40,676 nucleotides of DNA from positions 1 to 40,676 of the IMG/VR virus record IMGVR_UViG_3300033150_001413; one strand, 5' to 3'. Below the pieces are notes generated by a model that did not search any database, was not told the DNA's origin, and saw only the letters and a list, made by a program, of their open reading frames with translations. A program made the translations under genes and the position numbers. This document shows positions 7,110-15,022 of this stretch, piece after piece; within the stretch, counting starts at the first letter, position 1, and each line of letters starts with the position of its first letter. The stretch is from a virus.

Positions 7110-7337
7110 ATGAGTGAAACAAGAAACACTATCCGGAAGAGGGTGTTGGAGCGGCGATTGGAGCGGGCTGTTCGCATAGGAGCTCTGTCTCAGATAGAGG
7201 CCGATGCGATTATGGAAGAGGTCGAAGCTGTAGATTTTGACCCTGTAATCTTGATCCAGATTATCATGTTTGTGCTTGAGCTGATACGAATGTGGCTGGA
7301 GAGCCGAAGGAAAGAGTCTATGCTAGAGGTAGGCTGA
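7110..7337 (+). CDS. Small protein with one membrane-like helix
   Basis: A strong gggaggag site fits the ATG at 7110 rather than the in-frame ATG at 7047, which lies inside the peptidase gene. The 75-residue product has a basic helical N-terminus (RKRVLERRLERAVRIGALS) and a hydrophobic helix (PVILIQIIMFVLELIRMWL) with a charged tail. It may be membrane associated. It is part of the lysis-like cassette; function unknown. Confidence 0.6.
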   Translation: MSETRNTIRKRVLERRLERAVRIGALSQIEADAIMEEVEAVDFDPVILIQIIMFVLELIRMWLESRRKESMLEVG

Positions 7338-7525
7338 TGAGCTTGCGGAACCTGATAGACGACGCCGGCGAAACCCTCGCCAAAATCGACCGCGTGGTTA
7401 CGGAGCTAGCGAGGCGAGGATATATTGAAGTGGAGGCCCGGTTAGAGAATGTGCCGGTAAGTCCATTCAAGGATCTTCTAGAAGGAACGGTGGTGAGATT
7501 CAAGATAGAACTTCCCAAGAGGTGA
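7337..7525 (+). CDS. Small phage protein, function unknown
   Basis: The ATG at 7337 overlaps the previous stop (TGATG) and gives 62 residues; an in-frame ATG at 7292 would overlap the previous gene by 46 bases. The N-terminal half is helical (LRNLIDDAGETLAKIDRVVTELA) and the C-terminal half looks like strands ending VVRFKIELPKR. It is soluble, with no recognised motif. Coupling suggests it is made with the flanking membrane proteins. Confidence 0.55.
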   Translation: MSLRNLIDDAGETLAKIDRVVTELARRGYIEVEARLENVPVSPFKDLLEGTVVRFKIELPKR

Positions 7526-7528
7526 AAA

Positions 7529-7747
7529 ATGAACGACGCAAAATTCTTTCTATGGTCCAAGACGATTTGGATCGGAATTGCTGAGACGGTAATCGGCATC
7601 CTGACATTGCTTGGACAGGCAGAGTGGTTGGGTGAATTGTCGGAACCTACTGCTGGTTGGCTCTTGACAATAGCCGGTTTTCTCACTGTGGTGGTGAGAT
7701 TCTTCACGAATCAGGGAGTCGTAATCAGTCGGAAGATCCCAACTTGA
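7529..7747 (+). CDS. Holin-like membrane protein
   Basis: This 72-residue protein has the pattern of many phage holin-family proteins: WSKTIWIGIAE at the start, a first span (about 11-29), a polar turn with Gly/Glu/Pro, then a second span (GWLLTIAGFLTVVVRFF) and a short C-terminal tail with VISRK. The FxTNxGV-type ending after a hydrophobic Arg-Phe-Phe is common in these. It lies 3 bases after the previous stop. It is the best holin candidate in the window and could pair with the peptidase at 6070. Confidence 0.7.
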   Translation: MNDAKFFLWSKTIWIGIAETVIGILTLLGQAEWLGELSEPTAGWLLTIAGFLTVVVRFFTNQGVVISRKIPT

Positions 7748-7828
7748 ACCGGATTCTCGGCCAGGAAACCGAGGAACAAGATGGTTCAAACTAAGATCGT
7801 GGCGAAAAGAGTGCTTCTGGAGTGAAGA

Positions 7829-8059
7829 ATGAGTAACCGCGACATAGAGCCAAACGGTTGGAATACATGGGGTAAGCATGTTCTGACTGAATTGACTCGT
7901 CTGAATGATTGTTATGAACGACAAGCAGAGCAGATGATCAAGATGCGGGAATCCATCGTGATGCTGAAAACCAAGGCAGGTGCTTGGGGAGCAGTGGGCG
8001 GGGCGGTGGGCGGAGCGTTGCTTGCTATCATTGTATCTCTGATATTAACGCGATTGTAG
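7829..8059 (+). CDS. Small coiled-coil/membrane protein, XhlA-like layout
   Basis: The 76-residue protein has an N-terminal soluble helix (WGKHVLTELTRLNDCYERQAEQMIKM) and a C-terminal Gly/Ala-rich membrane span (AGAWGAVGGAVGGALLAIIVSLIL). This layout matches small phage proteins of the haemolysin XhlA type that accompany holins, and other small phage proteins of unknown role. The start has no strong ribosome site. It probably belongs to the lysis-like group. Confidence 0.65.
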   Translation: MSNRDIEPNGWNTWGKHVLTELTRLNDCYERQAEQMIKMRESIVMLKTKAGAWGAVGGAVGGALLAIIVSLILTRL

Positions 8060-8071
8060 GAGAGAAGAAAC

Positions 8072-8449
8072 ATGAGAATCGATGTGATGACGCCTGTATT
8101 GGACATTGATGGTGAGCCGGTGAGGATTACAGAACCGCTGCGGGATGAAACCGGTCAAATCATCCGTAACGAGAGAGGTGAACCAAAGGCCAAGATAACT
8201 GTACTGTCACTCCGTGATGTTTGTGAGAATGCATTACAAGGGGTGTTGGCTGGAGATGAGAAACTATCGGGAAAAGAGAGGGTGTATCTCGGAGAGTTAG
8301 CATTACGAATACATCGAGAAGATCATCCAGATTTGGAGGCTGATGATGTGGTGGCTATCAAGAGCCGACTTGAGAGGACAGGTTACGGCAATCTCGTGGT
8401 GATGCGGGTGTTCCGTCTGCTGGAAGGTCGAGATCAGGAGAGCGGCTAA
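8072..8449 (+). CDS. Conserved small phage protein, function unknown
   Basis: The 125-residue product is preceded by a good site (aggagagaag). It begins with a strand-rich segment (VLDIDGEPVRI) and continues into helices (LRDVCENALQGVL, KERVYLGELALRIHRE, DVVAIKSRLERTG). I recall this arrangement from a widespread phage family of about 120 residues of unknown function, but cannot name it. It lies at the boundary between the lysis-like and the fibre cassettes. Confidence 0.65.
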   Translation: MRIDVMTPVLDIDGEPVRITEPLRDETGQIIRNERGEPKAKITVLSLRDVCENALQGVLAGDEKLSGKERVYLGELALRIHREDHPDLEADDVVAIKSRLERTGYGNLVVMRVFRLLEGRDQESG

Positions 8450-8479
8450 CCGTTGGCTGCTGAATAGGTTTGTTGTGTT

Positions 8480-9829
8480 ATGGTTGCACCACTAAGCACT
8501 CCGCTGGACCTAACCGCCGCCTATACATGGACGGGGGCCCATTCGTTCAATGCCGGGCTGTCCATCGGTTCCGGGCAAGGAATCACGATGGCGGAGGACG
8601 GGTGGATCGGAATCGGTGCATCGGCGGAACGGATCGTATTCGACAGTTCGGAGAAGCGGATTGACTTGTATTTGCCAGACGATGAGGAAGGCGCGGCCTT
8701 CCGGGTGCTCAATTCGGACGGCAGCTTCATTCTGGACAACAACACGGAGAACACCGACGAGTTCAATCCGCGATTCGTAGCTACTGCCAAAGGGACGGAC
8801 AACCGACTGACTTTGATCGGCCGGACGAACAACGACATCGGCACGTGGGCCCCGACGGTATTCGTGTCGGATGTGGATGGGACTGGACCTGTCTCCACGC
8901 GGCCGGCGTTTCAATGGTTCAATTACAACACCGAATTGGCGCACTTGACTTCGGAGGGGCACCTGAAACTGTTGGGGGATTCCCAGACACTGTACTTTGG
9001 CGCTTCCAGCGATGTCAATCTGTACCGCTCGGCAGCGAATACCCTGAAGACTGACGATGCGTTGGCGGTGGCCGGGGAATTGCAGCCCTACGGCAAGATC
9101 AATTTTGTCAATGCGGGCCTGTGGAGCGCGGTAATCAACGACGAGGCTAGCCCTTACTTTCTTAGCGTCGATGATGGCACACGGCGCGTCTATATTCTTA
9201 GCGACGGGTACGGCCTGCATATCGACAACTACGGTGTTGGTAGCAATGTAGTCGAAATATGCGACGCCATACGGGCAATAACAGTTACAGGTGATGTGGC
9301 AATCTCTGGCGTTGGGACACATGGATTAGGATCAATCGGCGCCCCGTCTTTTGCTTTTGTCACAGACTTAGACACCGGGATGTGGTCTTCGGGGGCAGAT
9401 ACGCTTAACTTCTCGACGGGAGGCTCCGAGCGTATCCGCGTGGATAGTTCGGGCAATGTGGGCATTAACGACACCTCCCCCTCCGAACGCCTGTCGGTAG
9501 ACGGCGACTGCTCGATTACCGAAACCGTCACAACCGGAGGCTCTCGAATCCACAAGATCACTCGGGTAACCACTGCCTCCGCAACGTTAGGCGATGACGA
9601 CGAAGTGGCGATTGTCGATACCGACAATCAAGCGGCGACAATCACCTTGCTGGCCGGAGTGAATGGACGGCACCATGTCATTGCGAACGTGGGAAGCTCG
9701 GGAAACGATGTGACCATTGAGACTACGGGGAATCAATTGCTGCTCGGCACAGACACGGACCACCTGTTGCACGATGGCGAGACGCTGGCGCTCTATTTTC
9801 AAGACACAGAAGGGTGGGTGGCGGCATGA
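8480..9829 (+). CDS. Tail fibre-like protein
   Basis: The 449-residue protein is built of beta-rich, Asn/Asp/Gly/Ser-rich segments. Fibre-type phrases include AYTWTGAHSFNAGLSIGSGQGI near the start and FVTDLDTGMWSSGADTLNF then ERIRVDSSGNVGIN near residue 300. The latter is common in phage fibres that carry simulation-like repeat motifs before a C-terminal tip. There is no chaperone peptidase motif at the end. It is the first gene of a GC-rich cassette and likely binds the host surface. The ribosome site is weak. Its stop overlaps the next gene by ATGA. Confidence 0.75.
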   Translation: MVAPLSTPLDLTAAYTWTGAHSFNAGLSIGSGQGITMAEDGWIGIGASAERIVFDSSEKRIDLYLPDDEEGAAFRVLNSDGSFILDNNTENTDEFNPRFVATAKGTDNRLTLIGRTNNDIGTWAPTVFVSDVDGTGPVSTRPAFQWFNYNTELAHLTSEGHLKLLGDSQTLYFGASSDVNLYRSAANTLKTDDALAVAGELQPYGKINFVNAGLWSAVINDEASPYFLSVDDGTRRVYILSDGYGLHIDNYGVGSNVVEICDAIRAITVTGDVAISGVGTHGLGSIGAPSFAFVTDLDTGMWSSGADTLNFSTGGSERIRVDSSGNVGINDTSPSERLSVDGDCSITETVTTGGSRIHKITRVTTASATLGDDDEVAIVDTDNQAATITLLAGVNGRHHVIANVGSSGNDVTIETTGNQLLLGTDTDHLLHDGETLALYFQDTEGWVAA

Positions 9830-10251
9830 GCCTGATTCGACTTACGGAAGCGTTGGGGATGCACCGGCTGGAAAAGACGGTGACGTTCTCGAATACCGGG
9901 CCCGATGCCATCGGCCTCTTTGTCGTCACCGGCGACGTGATCGTGCGAATCATTCCGATATGCAAGGGTGACATCCAAGCAGGCGGGACACCGAACATTC
10001 GCCTTGGAATCATAGGTGCTGACGACGCGATGATCTCCGACACGGTGGCGACGGATTTGGAGGCAAACGAGATATGGACCGACGTATCGCCAGACAGTGA
10101 GATCGAGCCCGTTGATTCCATCCGCTCTTACATCATCAGCAACGGGAACGGGGTAATCCTCACGTTGGACGCCGAAATCACTTCCGGGCAGATCGTATTC
10201 TACTGCTTCTGGAGTCCGCTGAGTACGAATGGGGAGGTGGCCTTGCCGTGA
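9826..10251 (+). CDS. Virion decoration-like protein (duplicated domain)
   Basis: The ATG at 9826 (ATGA overlap) gives 141 residues. The whole protein is clearly homologous to the C-terminal 130 residues of the LamG protein at 11005-12195. Shared blocks include TGDVIVRI, NIRLGI/NVRLGI, DVSPDSEIE, DSIR-YIIS and YWSPLST or its Phe-Trp variant. The composition suggests a compact beta domain. It probably decorates the fibre or capsid. The stand-alone and fused copies indicate domain duplication within the cassette. Confidence 0.65.
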   Translation: MSLIRLTEALGMHRLEKTVTFSNTGPDAIGLFVVTGDVIVRIIPICKGDIQAGGTPNIRLGIIGADDAMISDTVATDLEANEIWTDVSPDSEIEPVDSIRSYIISNGNGVILTLDAEITSGQIVFYCFWSPLSTNGEVALP

Positions 10252-10544
10252 GTAACGCGAAGCTGATCGAATTGCTGGACACCGAACCGTGGAAGGACTT
10301 GCCGGACAAGGCTATTGCCGACCGGCTCCGCAACGAGACGGTGGAGGTCGTACGCGAGGTGTGGTCTGAGCCCGAATTGCTCGGAACGGAGAAGGTGGCG
10401 ATTCCGCTGGCCGAACACCTTGGGCTCACCGGAATCGACGAGGGACACGTTGCCCACGCCAGATTACGAAAGGCGTTCATCGCGGTGAACGGCAAGGGGT
10501 TCCGCGACAGAAAGAAGAGGGACGAACATGGCCACGCAACTTAA
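10248..10544 (+). CDS. Small protein of the fibre cassette, function unknown
   Basis: The GTG at 10248 overlaps the previous stop. The 98-residue product is helical and charged (ELLDTEPWKDLPDKAIADRLRN at the start, RKKRDEHGHAT at the end), with a possible winged or HTH-like core (AIPLAEHLGLTGIDEGHVAHARLRKAF). The possible DNA-binding reading is tentative. It overlaps the next gene by 17 bases. Confidence 0.5.
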   Translation: MSNAKLIELLDTEPWKDLPDKAIADRLRNETVEVVREVWSEPELLGTEKVAIPLAEHLGLTGIDEGHVAHARLRKAFIAVNGKGFRDRKKRDEHGHAT

Positions 10545-11004
10545 CATAAGCTACGGCTCGCACGACACTATTGACATCACGCTGGCAGGGCTAGGGGATG
10601 GTGAATGGCGGCAATCCGCCGCGGTGGACAATTCCGGCGACAAGTACCTGGACGCGCTGGTCGGCGGCTTTATCAAGACGGGAAGCGGTTCCGAGGCGGG
10701 ATCGTATGTCGATGTGTACGTATCCGGCTCAATTGACGAGGGCGACACATTCGGCGGGGATTGCTCGGGCACCAATTCAGTCTATGGCGGAGAAGACAAG
10801 AACCTGACGTTCTTGAAACGCATCCATACGGAAGCGGAGAACACGACATTCGAGTTCGGCCCCTGGAGCATTGCGGCGGCATTCGGTGGCGTGCTGCCTC
10901 GACACTGGGTGCTGGTATTCGACAACGAAAGCGATTCGGAGTTGGACGGAACGGGTTCAAACCACGAAGTGCATTACCAAGGCATTATGCAGCAGGCCAG
11001 CTAA
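10528..11004 (+). CDS. Putative virion beta protein, function unknown
   Basis: The 158-residue protein begins MATQLNISYGSHDTI and is rich in Gly, Asp, Ser and aromatic residues in an alternating pattern expected of a beta-sandwich. Examples are SYVDVYVSGSIDEG and LPRHWVLVFDNESDSEL. It has no cysteine pairs. It ends one base before the next start. Its place between two surface-type genes suggests a virion decoration or fibre accessory; no family was recognised. Confidence 0.55.
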   Translation: MATQLNISYGSHDTIDITLAGLGDGEWRQSAAVDNSGDKYLDALVGGFIKTGSGSEAGSYVDVYVSGSIDEGDTFGGDCSGTNSVYGGEDKNLTFLKRIHTEAENTTFEFGPWSIAAAFGGVLPRHWVLVFDNESDSELDGTGSNHEVHYQGIMQQAS

Positions 11005-12195
11005 GTGAGCTACGTCACGCCTACACAACCGTTTCTGCGAAAAGGCCACCCGCTTAACGACGGGCTGGTGGCGGCGTGGTTGTTCTCCGAGGGCGGTGGT
11101 GATACTACGCGGGATTTGTCTGGCAGAAGTCTTCACGGGACGTTGGAAAACGGGCCGACGTGGGTGACGACGGAGATGGGAACGGCGATCAATGTCACCT
11201 CGGAGAACACCTATGTTGATTTGCCCGACATACCAATGACGCAGGCCGGCAGCGTTGCCGGATGGATAAGAGTGAACGATTGGGGCAGCCAAAGCCCTTG
11301 GACTGCACCGATCCTGCGGGCTGGTAGCTATTACGGACTGACTTTCAATTTCAGAGATCAGGGCATCAATTTTCGCATTTACGATAGCGAAGCGAGTTAC
11401 CCTAGCAACGTCACCCAGACGACATACACCACGACTTTAGGGCAATGGCATCATTTTGTCTACATCTATGCTGTGGGAAGCGTACCCGTCGCTTATCAGG
11501 ATGGCCGATGGCTTGCCCAGTCGTTACATGGCACGTTGGAAGGAATCGACCCGACCAACAGCTACAATATCTGGACAAAGATGTTTGGGGCAGCGTTTTC
11601 GAGCACATACAATGTAGATTGTGCGTATGTTGCTCTTTGGAATCGCGTCCTCACCCCCGCCGAAATCCGCAAACTAGCCGGATTGGATGGCGATCCGTGG
11701 GAACAGTGGCGGCCGTATCCGGCAATCTCAATACGCTCTCCGCGTGCATTGAACCTAGTAACCCAGAAGCCATACGCACAACACCGCTTGGTGAATGCGG
11801 CCGGGGCACACCGCACGGAAAAGACGGTCACATTCACGGGCGGGAGTGATCCGGTAACCCTATTCACCGTCACGGGGGACGTGATCGTACGAATCGTCCC
11901 CGTCGTGACTTCCGGCGTTGCATCGAGCGCCGGGGCGAACGTCCGGCTTGGAATCACCGGGAATACTGACGCGATGATTGCCGACACGCCGGCGGCGGAT
12001 TTGGACGCGGGGGAATTGTGGCTGGACGTGTCGCCGGACAGTGAGATTGAATCGGCCGACTCGATTCGGGCCTACATCATAAGCGGCGGAAATGACATCG
12101 TGCTGACGCCGGACGATACGGTGGATTCGGGGAGCATCGTATTCCACTGTTACTGGAGCCCGCTAAGTACAGACGGGAAAGTCGAGGCGGCGTAA
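11005..12195 (+). CDS. LamG/concanavalin-like lectin protein with duplicated C-terminal domain
   Basis: The GTG at 11005 gives 396 residues. Residues about 17-225 form a LamG/concanavalin A-like domain, opening with LVAAWLFSEGGGDTTRDLSG, which is typical for this superfamily. They continue with strand motifs such as AGWIRVNDWG and LGQWHHFVYIY and end with ALWNRVLTPAEIRKLAG. Such domains bind glycans or act as surface adhesins. The last 130 residues repeat the protein at 9826. It is therefore probably a receptor-binding or glycan-binding virion protein. Codons are GC-rich like the rest of this cassette. Confidence 0.8.
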   Translation: MSYVTPTQPFLRKGHPLNDGLVAAWLFSEGGGDTTRDLSGRSLHGTLENGPTWVTTEMGTAINVTSENTYVDLPDIPMTQAGSVAGWIRVNDWGSQSPWTAPILRAGSYYGLTFNFRDQGINFRIYDSEASYPSNVTQTTYTTTLGQWHHFVYIYAVGSVPVAYQDGRWLAQSLHGTLEGIDPTNSYNIWTKMFGAAFSSTYNVDCAYVALWNRVLTPAEIRKLAGLDGDPWEQWRPYPAISIRSPRALNLVTQKPYAQHRLVNAAGAHRTEKTVTFTGGSDPVTLFTVTGDVIVRIVPVVTSGVASSAGANVRLGITGNTDAMIADTPAADLDAGELWLDVSPDSEIESADSIRAYIISGGNDIVLTPDDTVDSGSIVFHCYWSPLSTDGKVEAA

Positions 12196-12211
12196 TACGG
12201 GAGTATTTGCC

Positions 12212-12661
12212 ATGGGCTACATCGCTGGAAAGCAAACGATAGCGGACCAAATCGCCATTGCGGCCAGGCACTTGAACGCTGTCAGTTACGTGTATCCGAG
12301 CCTGGCCGATGGTGTACTACTGACGGCTGCCGCTGGCGCATGGGCCATGCCAGACCCAATAACCTATACAACGATCATCCCCGCGAATCAGATTTCCTTT
12401 GATTACGTATTGCACTACCTCTCCATCGAGGAAATCAGTGCCAACGACGTGTATCAATTGTTCCTGTACAGCGGCGCCGATGGCGAGGAAACCCAAATCA
12501 CTTCGAAGCGATTCGTTCGGACGGACAAGCGGGACTCCGTATTTGGGCTAGAGATTGCGATGCCGATTCAGAAGGCGAATACACCGATCAAGGGGATATT
12601 GGCGTGCAAAAGTGCGTCGCAATACACGGCGAGGGTGTCGCTGGACTACTATCCGTACTGA
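12212..12661 (+). CDS. Putative virion protein, function unknown
   Basis: The 149-residue protein starts after a gggag site. The middle and C-terminal parts look like a beta-sandwich (TYTTIIPANQISFDYVLHYLSI, YQLFLYSGADGEETQ, GLEIAMPIQKANTPIKGI, YTARVSLDYYPY). The style is like the neighbouring surface proteins but I see no direct homology to them. It is probably a small decoration or fibre accessory. Confidence 0.55.
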   Translation: MGYIAGKQTIADQIAIAARHLNAVSYVYPSLADGVLLTAAAGAWAMPDPITYTTIIPANQISFDYVLHYLSIEEISANDVYQLFLYSGADGEETQITSKRFVRTDKRDSVFGLEIAMPIQKANTPIKGILACKSASQYTARVSLDYYPY

Positions 12662-12686
12662 AACAGCGTGTTGCAGGAGTAATGCA

Positions 12687-12905
12687 ATGCAAGATAGGGC
12701 CAGACCATTGAAAACCGTTCGACAGCACAACGCGGAGCGACTGCAATTCTACAAGAACACCGGCGGGCCGAAGCCGTCCGGCATTGCGTGCCCGTCGTGT
12801 GGTGAGGAAATGACTGAAGAATCCGACACATTTCTTTTGTCGCATCCGCCTCAGGTAAGGATTAGTTGTCCGCAATGCGGACGCCGCGAAACCGTGTTCG
12901 TATAG
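12687..12905 (+). CDS. 72-residue zinc-ribbon protein
   Basis: The ATG at 12687 is the sensible start because a caggag site lies about 9 bases upstream; the frame opens earlier inside the previous gene. The product has a basic N-terminus (RPLKTVRQHNAERLQFYKN) followed by CPSC and, 30 residues later, CPQC, a classical zinc ribbon. It ends RRETVFV. It may bind nucleic acid or assemble with virion proteins; function unknown. Confidence 0.6.
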   Translation: MQDRARPLKTVRQHNAERLQFYKNTGGPKPSGIACPSCGEEMTEESDTFLLSHPPQVRISCPQCGRRETVFV

Positions 12906-12914
12906 GAGGCAGGC

Positions 12915-13247
12915 ATGGAAATCACATTGACTATTCCGCCCGAGAAAGAAGCCCAAGTGATGGCGTGGTTTCTTTCGGTGCATCCCAACGACAGGCAGGT
13001 AACGGTTCAACAGCCGAATCCGGAGTACGTCTCACCAGAGGAAACGCCCGACGTGCCGGAGACCATCGGGGTATTGCAGCCGGCTTTCACCGATCAGGAG
13101 TGGTTGGAATACGTGGTCGAAGACATGCTGTGGCAGCGGATTCTGCAAGGCGCGGATAGGCAACTCGAAGCAGAAGCCAAGGCCAAGCGGCCGAAGAGGG
13201 AAGAGTACGTGAGGATTAAGAAGTCCAAGAAGGATAAGTCCATGTGA
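12915..13247 (+). CDS. Small phage protein, function unknown
   Basis: The start is set by taggagg 7 bases upstream. The 110-residue product begins with a strand (MEITLTIPPEKEAQVMAWF), has a Pro-rich middle (SPEETPDVPE), then helices and a Lys/Arg-rich tail (KRPKREEYVRIKKSKKDKS). The tail could bind nucleic acid. It is the last gene of the GC-rich cassette; the next gene returns to the codon style of the structural genes. Confidence 0.6.
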   Translation: MEITLTIPPEKEAQVMAWFLSVHPNDRQVTVQQPNPEYVSPEETPDVPETIGVLQPAFTDQEWLEYVVEDMLWQRILQGADRQLEAEAKAKRPKREEYVRIKKSKKDKSM

Positions 13248-13255
13248 GGTGACCT

Positions 13256-13888
13256 GTGGCCGGTGAATTTCAGGCCCGTGATTCTACGGCGTCCAGCACG
13301 GTTTATGTGTTCCTGCGAAATGATGTCAATGGGCAGATATGGAATACTAGTAGTAATACGCTCGAGGAGTTGGATGTCTCGAACATTACTGACTACAACA
13401 TCGATTTAGTGCTCATTGCCGGAACTGAGGAGTGGATCGGCGATATGCCTTCAGCCCCGCCGGGTCGTTACTATACTGAGTTTCGTCGTCGTTTGACCTC
13501 CAATGATCCCGCTTGGGATGATACCGATAAAGGCAACAGCTCGCCGTTTGATTGGGATGGTTCAGCAATTGTCAATACCAAGGACATCAAAGCAAAAACG
13601 GACAATTTGCCGGGATCCGTACCGAAGAATGAAGCTTTGAATAATTTCATGTTTGTGATGGTGGATTCGCTCGATAACATTTCACCAAAAACCGGGTTAA
13701 CGGTCACTGCTCAGATTTCACAGGATGGAGGGTCTTTTGTCAATCTTGTGAACTCGGTATCTGAGGTAGCAAACGGTTGGTACAAGGTGGATTTGACACA
13801 GGCTGAGATGAATGCAGATACGATTGCTCTAAAATTCACAGCAGATGGAGCTCTTCAACGTGACATAGTGATAGTGACGGATTTATGA
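13256..13888 (+). CDS. Conserved phage structural protein, Ig-like
   Basis: The GTG at 13256 follows a gaggtgac site. The 210-residue product has an N-terminal beta domain (DSTASSTVYVFLRND... GRYYTEFRRRL) and a C-terminal beta domain. The latter contains NEALNNFMFVMVDSLDNI, TGLTVTAQISQDGGSF, SEVANGWYKVDLTQAEMNA and IALKFTADGALQRDI. I recognise this C-terminal phrase set from baseplate or appendage proteins of diverse phages, though the exact role is unknown. Its stop overlaps the next gene by ATGA, beginning a tightly coupled run of small virion genes. Confidence 0.65.
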   Translation: MAGEFQARDSTASSTVYVFLRNDVNGQIWNTSSNTLEELDVSNITDYNIDLVLIAGTEEWIGDMPSAPPGRYYTEFRRRLTSNDPAWDDTDKGNSSPFDWDGSAIVNTKDIKAKTDNLPGSVPKNEALNNFMFVMVDSLDNISPKTGLTVTAQISQDGGSFVNLVNSVSEVANGWYKVDLTQAEMNADTIALKFTADGALQRDIVIVTDL

Positions 13889-14103
13889 TCTATTTGGGGA
13901 ATACATCTAGATTACTGCTTTATTATGCGGTATCGATATTGGATTATGGTCCTTCATTAGCCGGTAGGATGCAATACCCAGATGCGAAGACAATAACCAC
14001 AATCGGTCCTGCTGCATCGTTGGTTTCTTCAGTAGGTGTGAGATCGAAATCGATGGTTTCAATTGGACCGAGTTCTTCAAAGATATCGAAACCTGTATCA
14101 TGA
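13885..14103 (+). CDS. Small Ser-rich protein, function unknown
   Basis: The 72-residue product begins MIYLGNTSRLLLYYAVSIL, with a hydrophobic start, and ends in a Ser-rich stretch (SVGVRSKSMVSIGPSSSKISKPVS). It overlaps both neighbours by 4 bases (ATGA at each end), which supports it being translated. No domain is recognised; it may be a minor virion component. Confidence 0.5.
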   Translation: MIYLGNTSRLLLYYAVSILDYGPSLAGRMQYPDAKTITTIGPAASLVSSVGVRSKSMVSIGPSSSKISKPVS

Positions 14104-14438
14104 CTCTCATAGTAGCATATCAGGGCAGAGGAATCTCCCGCGATCTGACGATTTTGGATGCGGATGGAAATACGATTACGCCCAGTGCTGCTGATAATGT
14201 TCGGGTGATTATAGGCAGGGAGGGTGAAGTGGCTCAGTTAACGGTTATTGGAGGAACTCCGACAGCGAATGGATCTTCGCTGACGAAGGGAGCAACCAAT
14301 CGGCTCAGACTTGATGCGTCAGATTTGGATGATATAGAGCCGGGTGTCTATACGCTCCAGTTTGATTACTATGATAGTGCAGATGCTCAAGAATGGAAAA
14401 CTGTTGATCGTCAGGTGTTTTGTATTAGGGAGACATGA
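14100..14438 (+). CDS. Conserved phage structural protein, Ig-like
   Basis: The 112-residue protein is one predicted beta domain (LIVAYQGRGISRDLTILDADGNTI ... VRVIIGREGEVAQL ... GVYTLQFDYYDSADAQEWKTVDRQVF). This is the strand pattern of a small Ig-like or BppU-like virion module. ATGA overlaps at both ends tie it to the gene before and to the PHP gene after. It is likely part of an appendage with the protein at 13256. Confidence 0.6.
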   Translation: MTLIVAYQGRGISRDLTILDADGNTITPSAADNVRVIIGREGEVAQLTVIGGTPTANGSSLTKGATNRLRLDASDLDDIEPGVYTLQFDYYDSADAQEWKTVDRQVFCIRET

Positions 14439-15022
14439 TGTTTCGTTTAGATTTGCATGCACATTTCCGGAGATGCGCGAGCAAGTTCGATACACATGCC
14501 AGAAAGATGGTGGAACGTGCGATTGAAAGTGGATTGAACGGCTTAGCATTCACCGAGCACCACGAATTTCTCCCTCAAGAGTATGTAGATTGGCTAGGCG
14601 ATCGATTCAGTCCGTTTCATGTTTATAGTGGGGTAGAGGTGAGTTGTGGAGAAGATGTTTTGGTTTATGGGATACATGATAGGGTTTTGTGCAAAAAGTG
14701 GGATTATGTTGAATTATGTAAATTCGTAAAAGAGCGGAACGGGGCTTTGGTGATTGCTCATCCGTTTCAGAGGCGTTATACGCTGAAAGTACCGATCAGA
14801 GAGAATCCCCCGGATGGAGTAGAGCTAGAATCCTATAACACACCAAAAGATCAAGTGAAGTCGATTCAAACTTTGGGTTTACCATTGTTTAGCAATTCTG
14901 ATGCTCACAAACCTGATAGAATCGGTCTGTATTGGAACGAGTGCAGGAGATTACCAGTGAATGATCGTGATTTGGCAGAGATGATACGATCTGGAGAAAT
15001 CAAATGCCCCGAGTCCCGATAG
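14435..15022 (+). CDS. PHP-domain metallophosphoesterase
   Basis: The 195-residue protein is a compact PHP domain with all metal-ligand motifs in order: DLHAH (6-10), TEHH (40-43), Glu in SGVEVS (68), His in YGIHD (81), AHP (109) and NSDAH (SDAH near 155-158). PHP enzymes use up to three metal ions for phosphate-ester hydrolysis; relatives include histidinol phosphatase, RNase AM and polymerase-associated exonucleases. Size and lack of extra domains suggest a stand-alone phosphatase or nuclease. It lies, with ATGA coupling, between virion genes and the head-tail connector, an unusual place. The substrate cannot be read from sequence. Confidence 0.85.
   Translation: MMFRLDLHAHFRRCASKFDTHARKMVERAIESGLNGLAFTEHHEFLPQEYVDWLGDRFSPFHVYSGVEVSCGEDVLVYGIHDRVLCKKWDYVELCKFVKERNGALVIAHPFQRRYTLKVPIRENPPDGVELESYNTPKDQVKSIQTLGLPLFSNSDAHKPDRIGLYWNECRRLPVNDRDLAEMIRSGEIKCPESR

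Noticed and set aside
7781-7825. 14-residue frame (MVQTKIVAKRVLLE)
   Set aside because: It has a possible gaggaa site but is too short to support; it may be a leader for the 7829 gene.
8510-9322. Minus-strand 270-residue frame
   Set aside because: It lies antisense to the fibre gene, has no domain pattern or ribosome site, and all neighbours are on the + strand.
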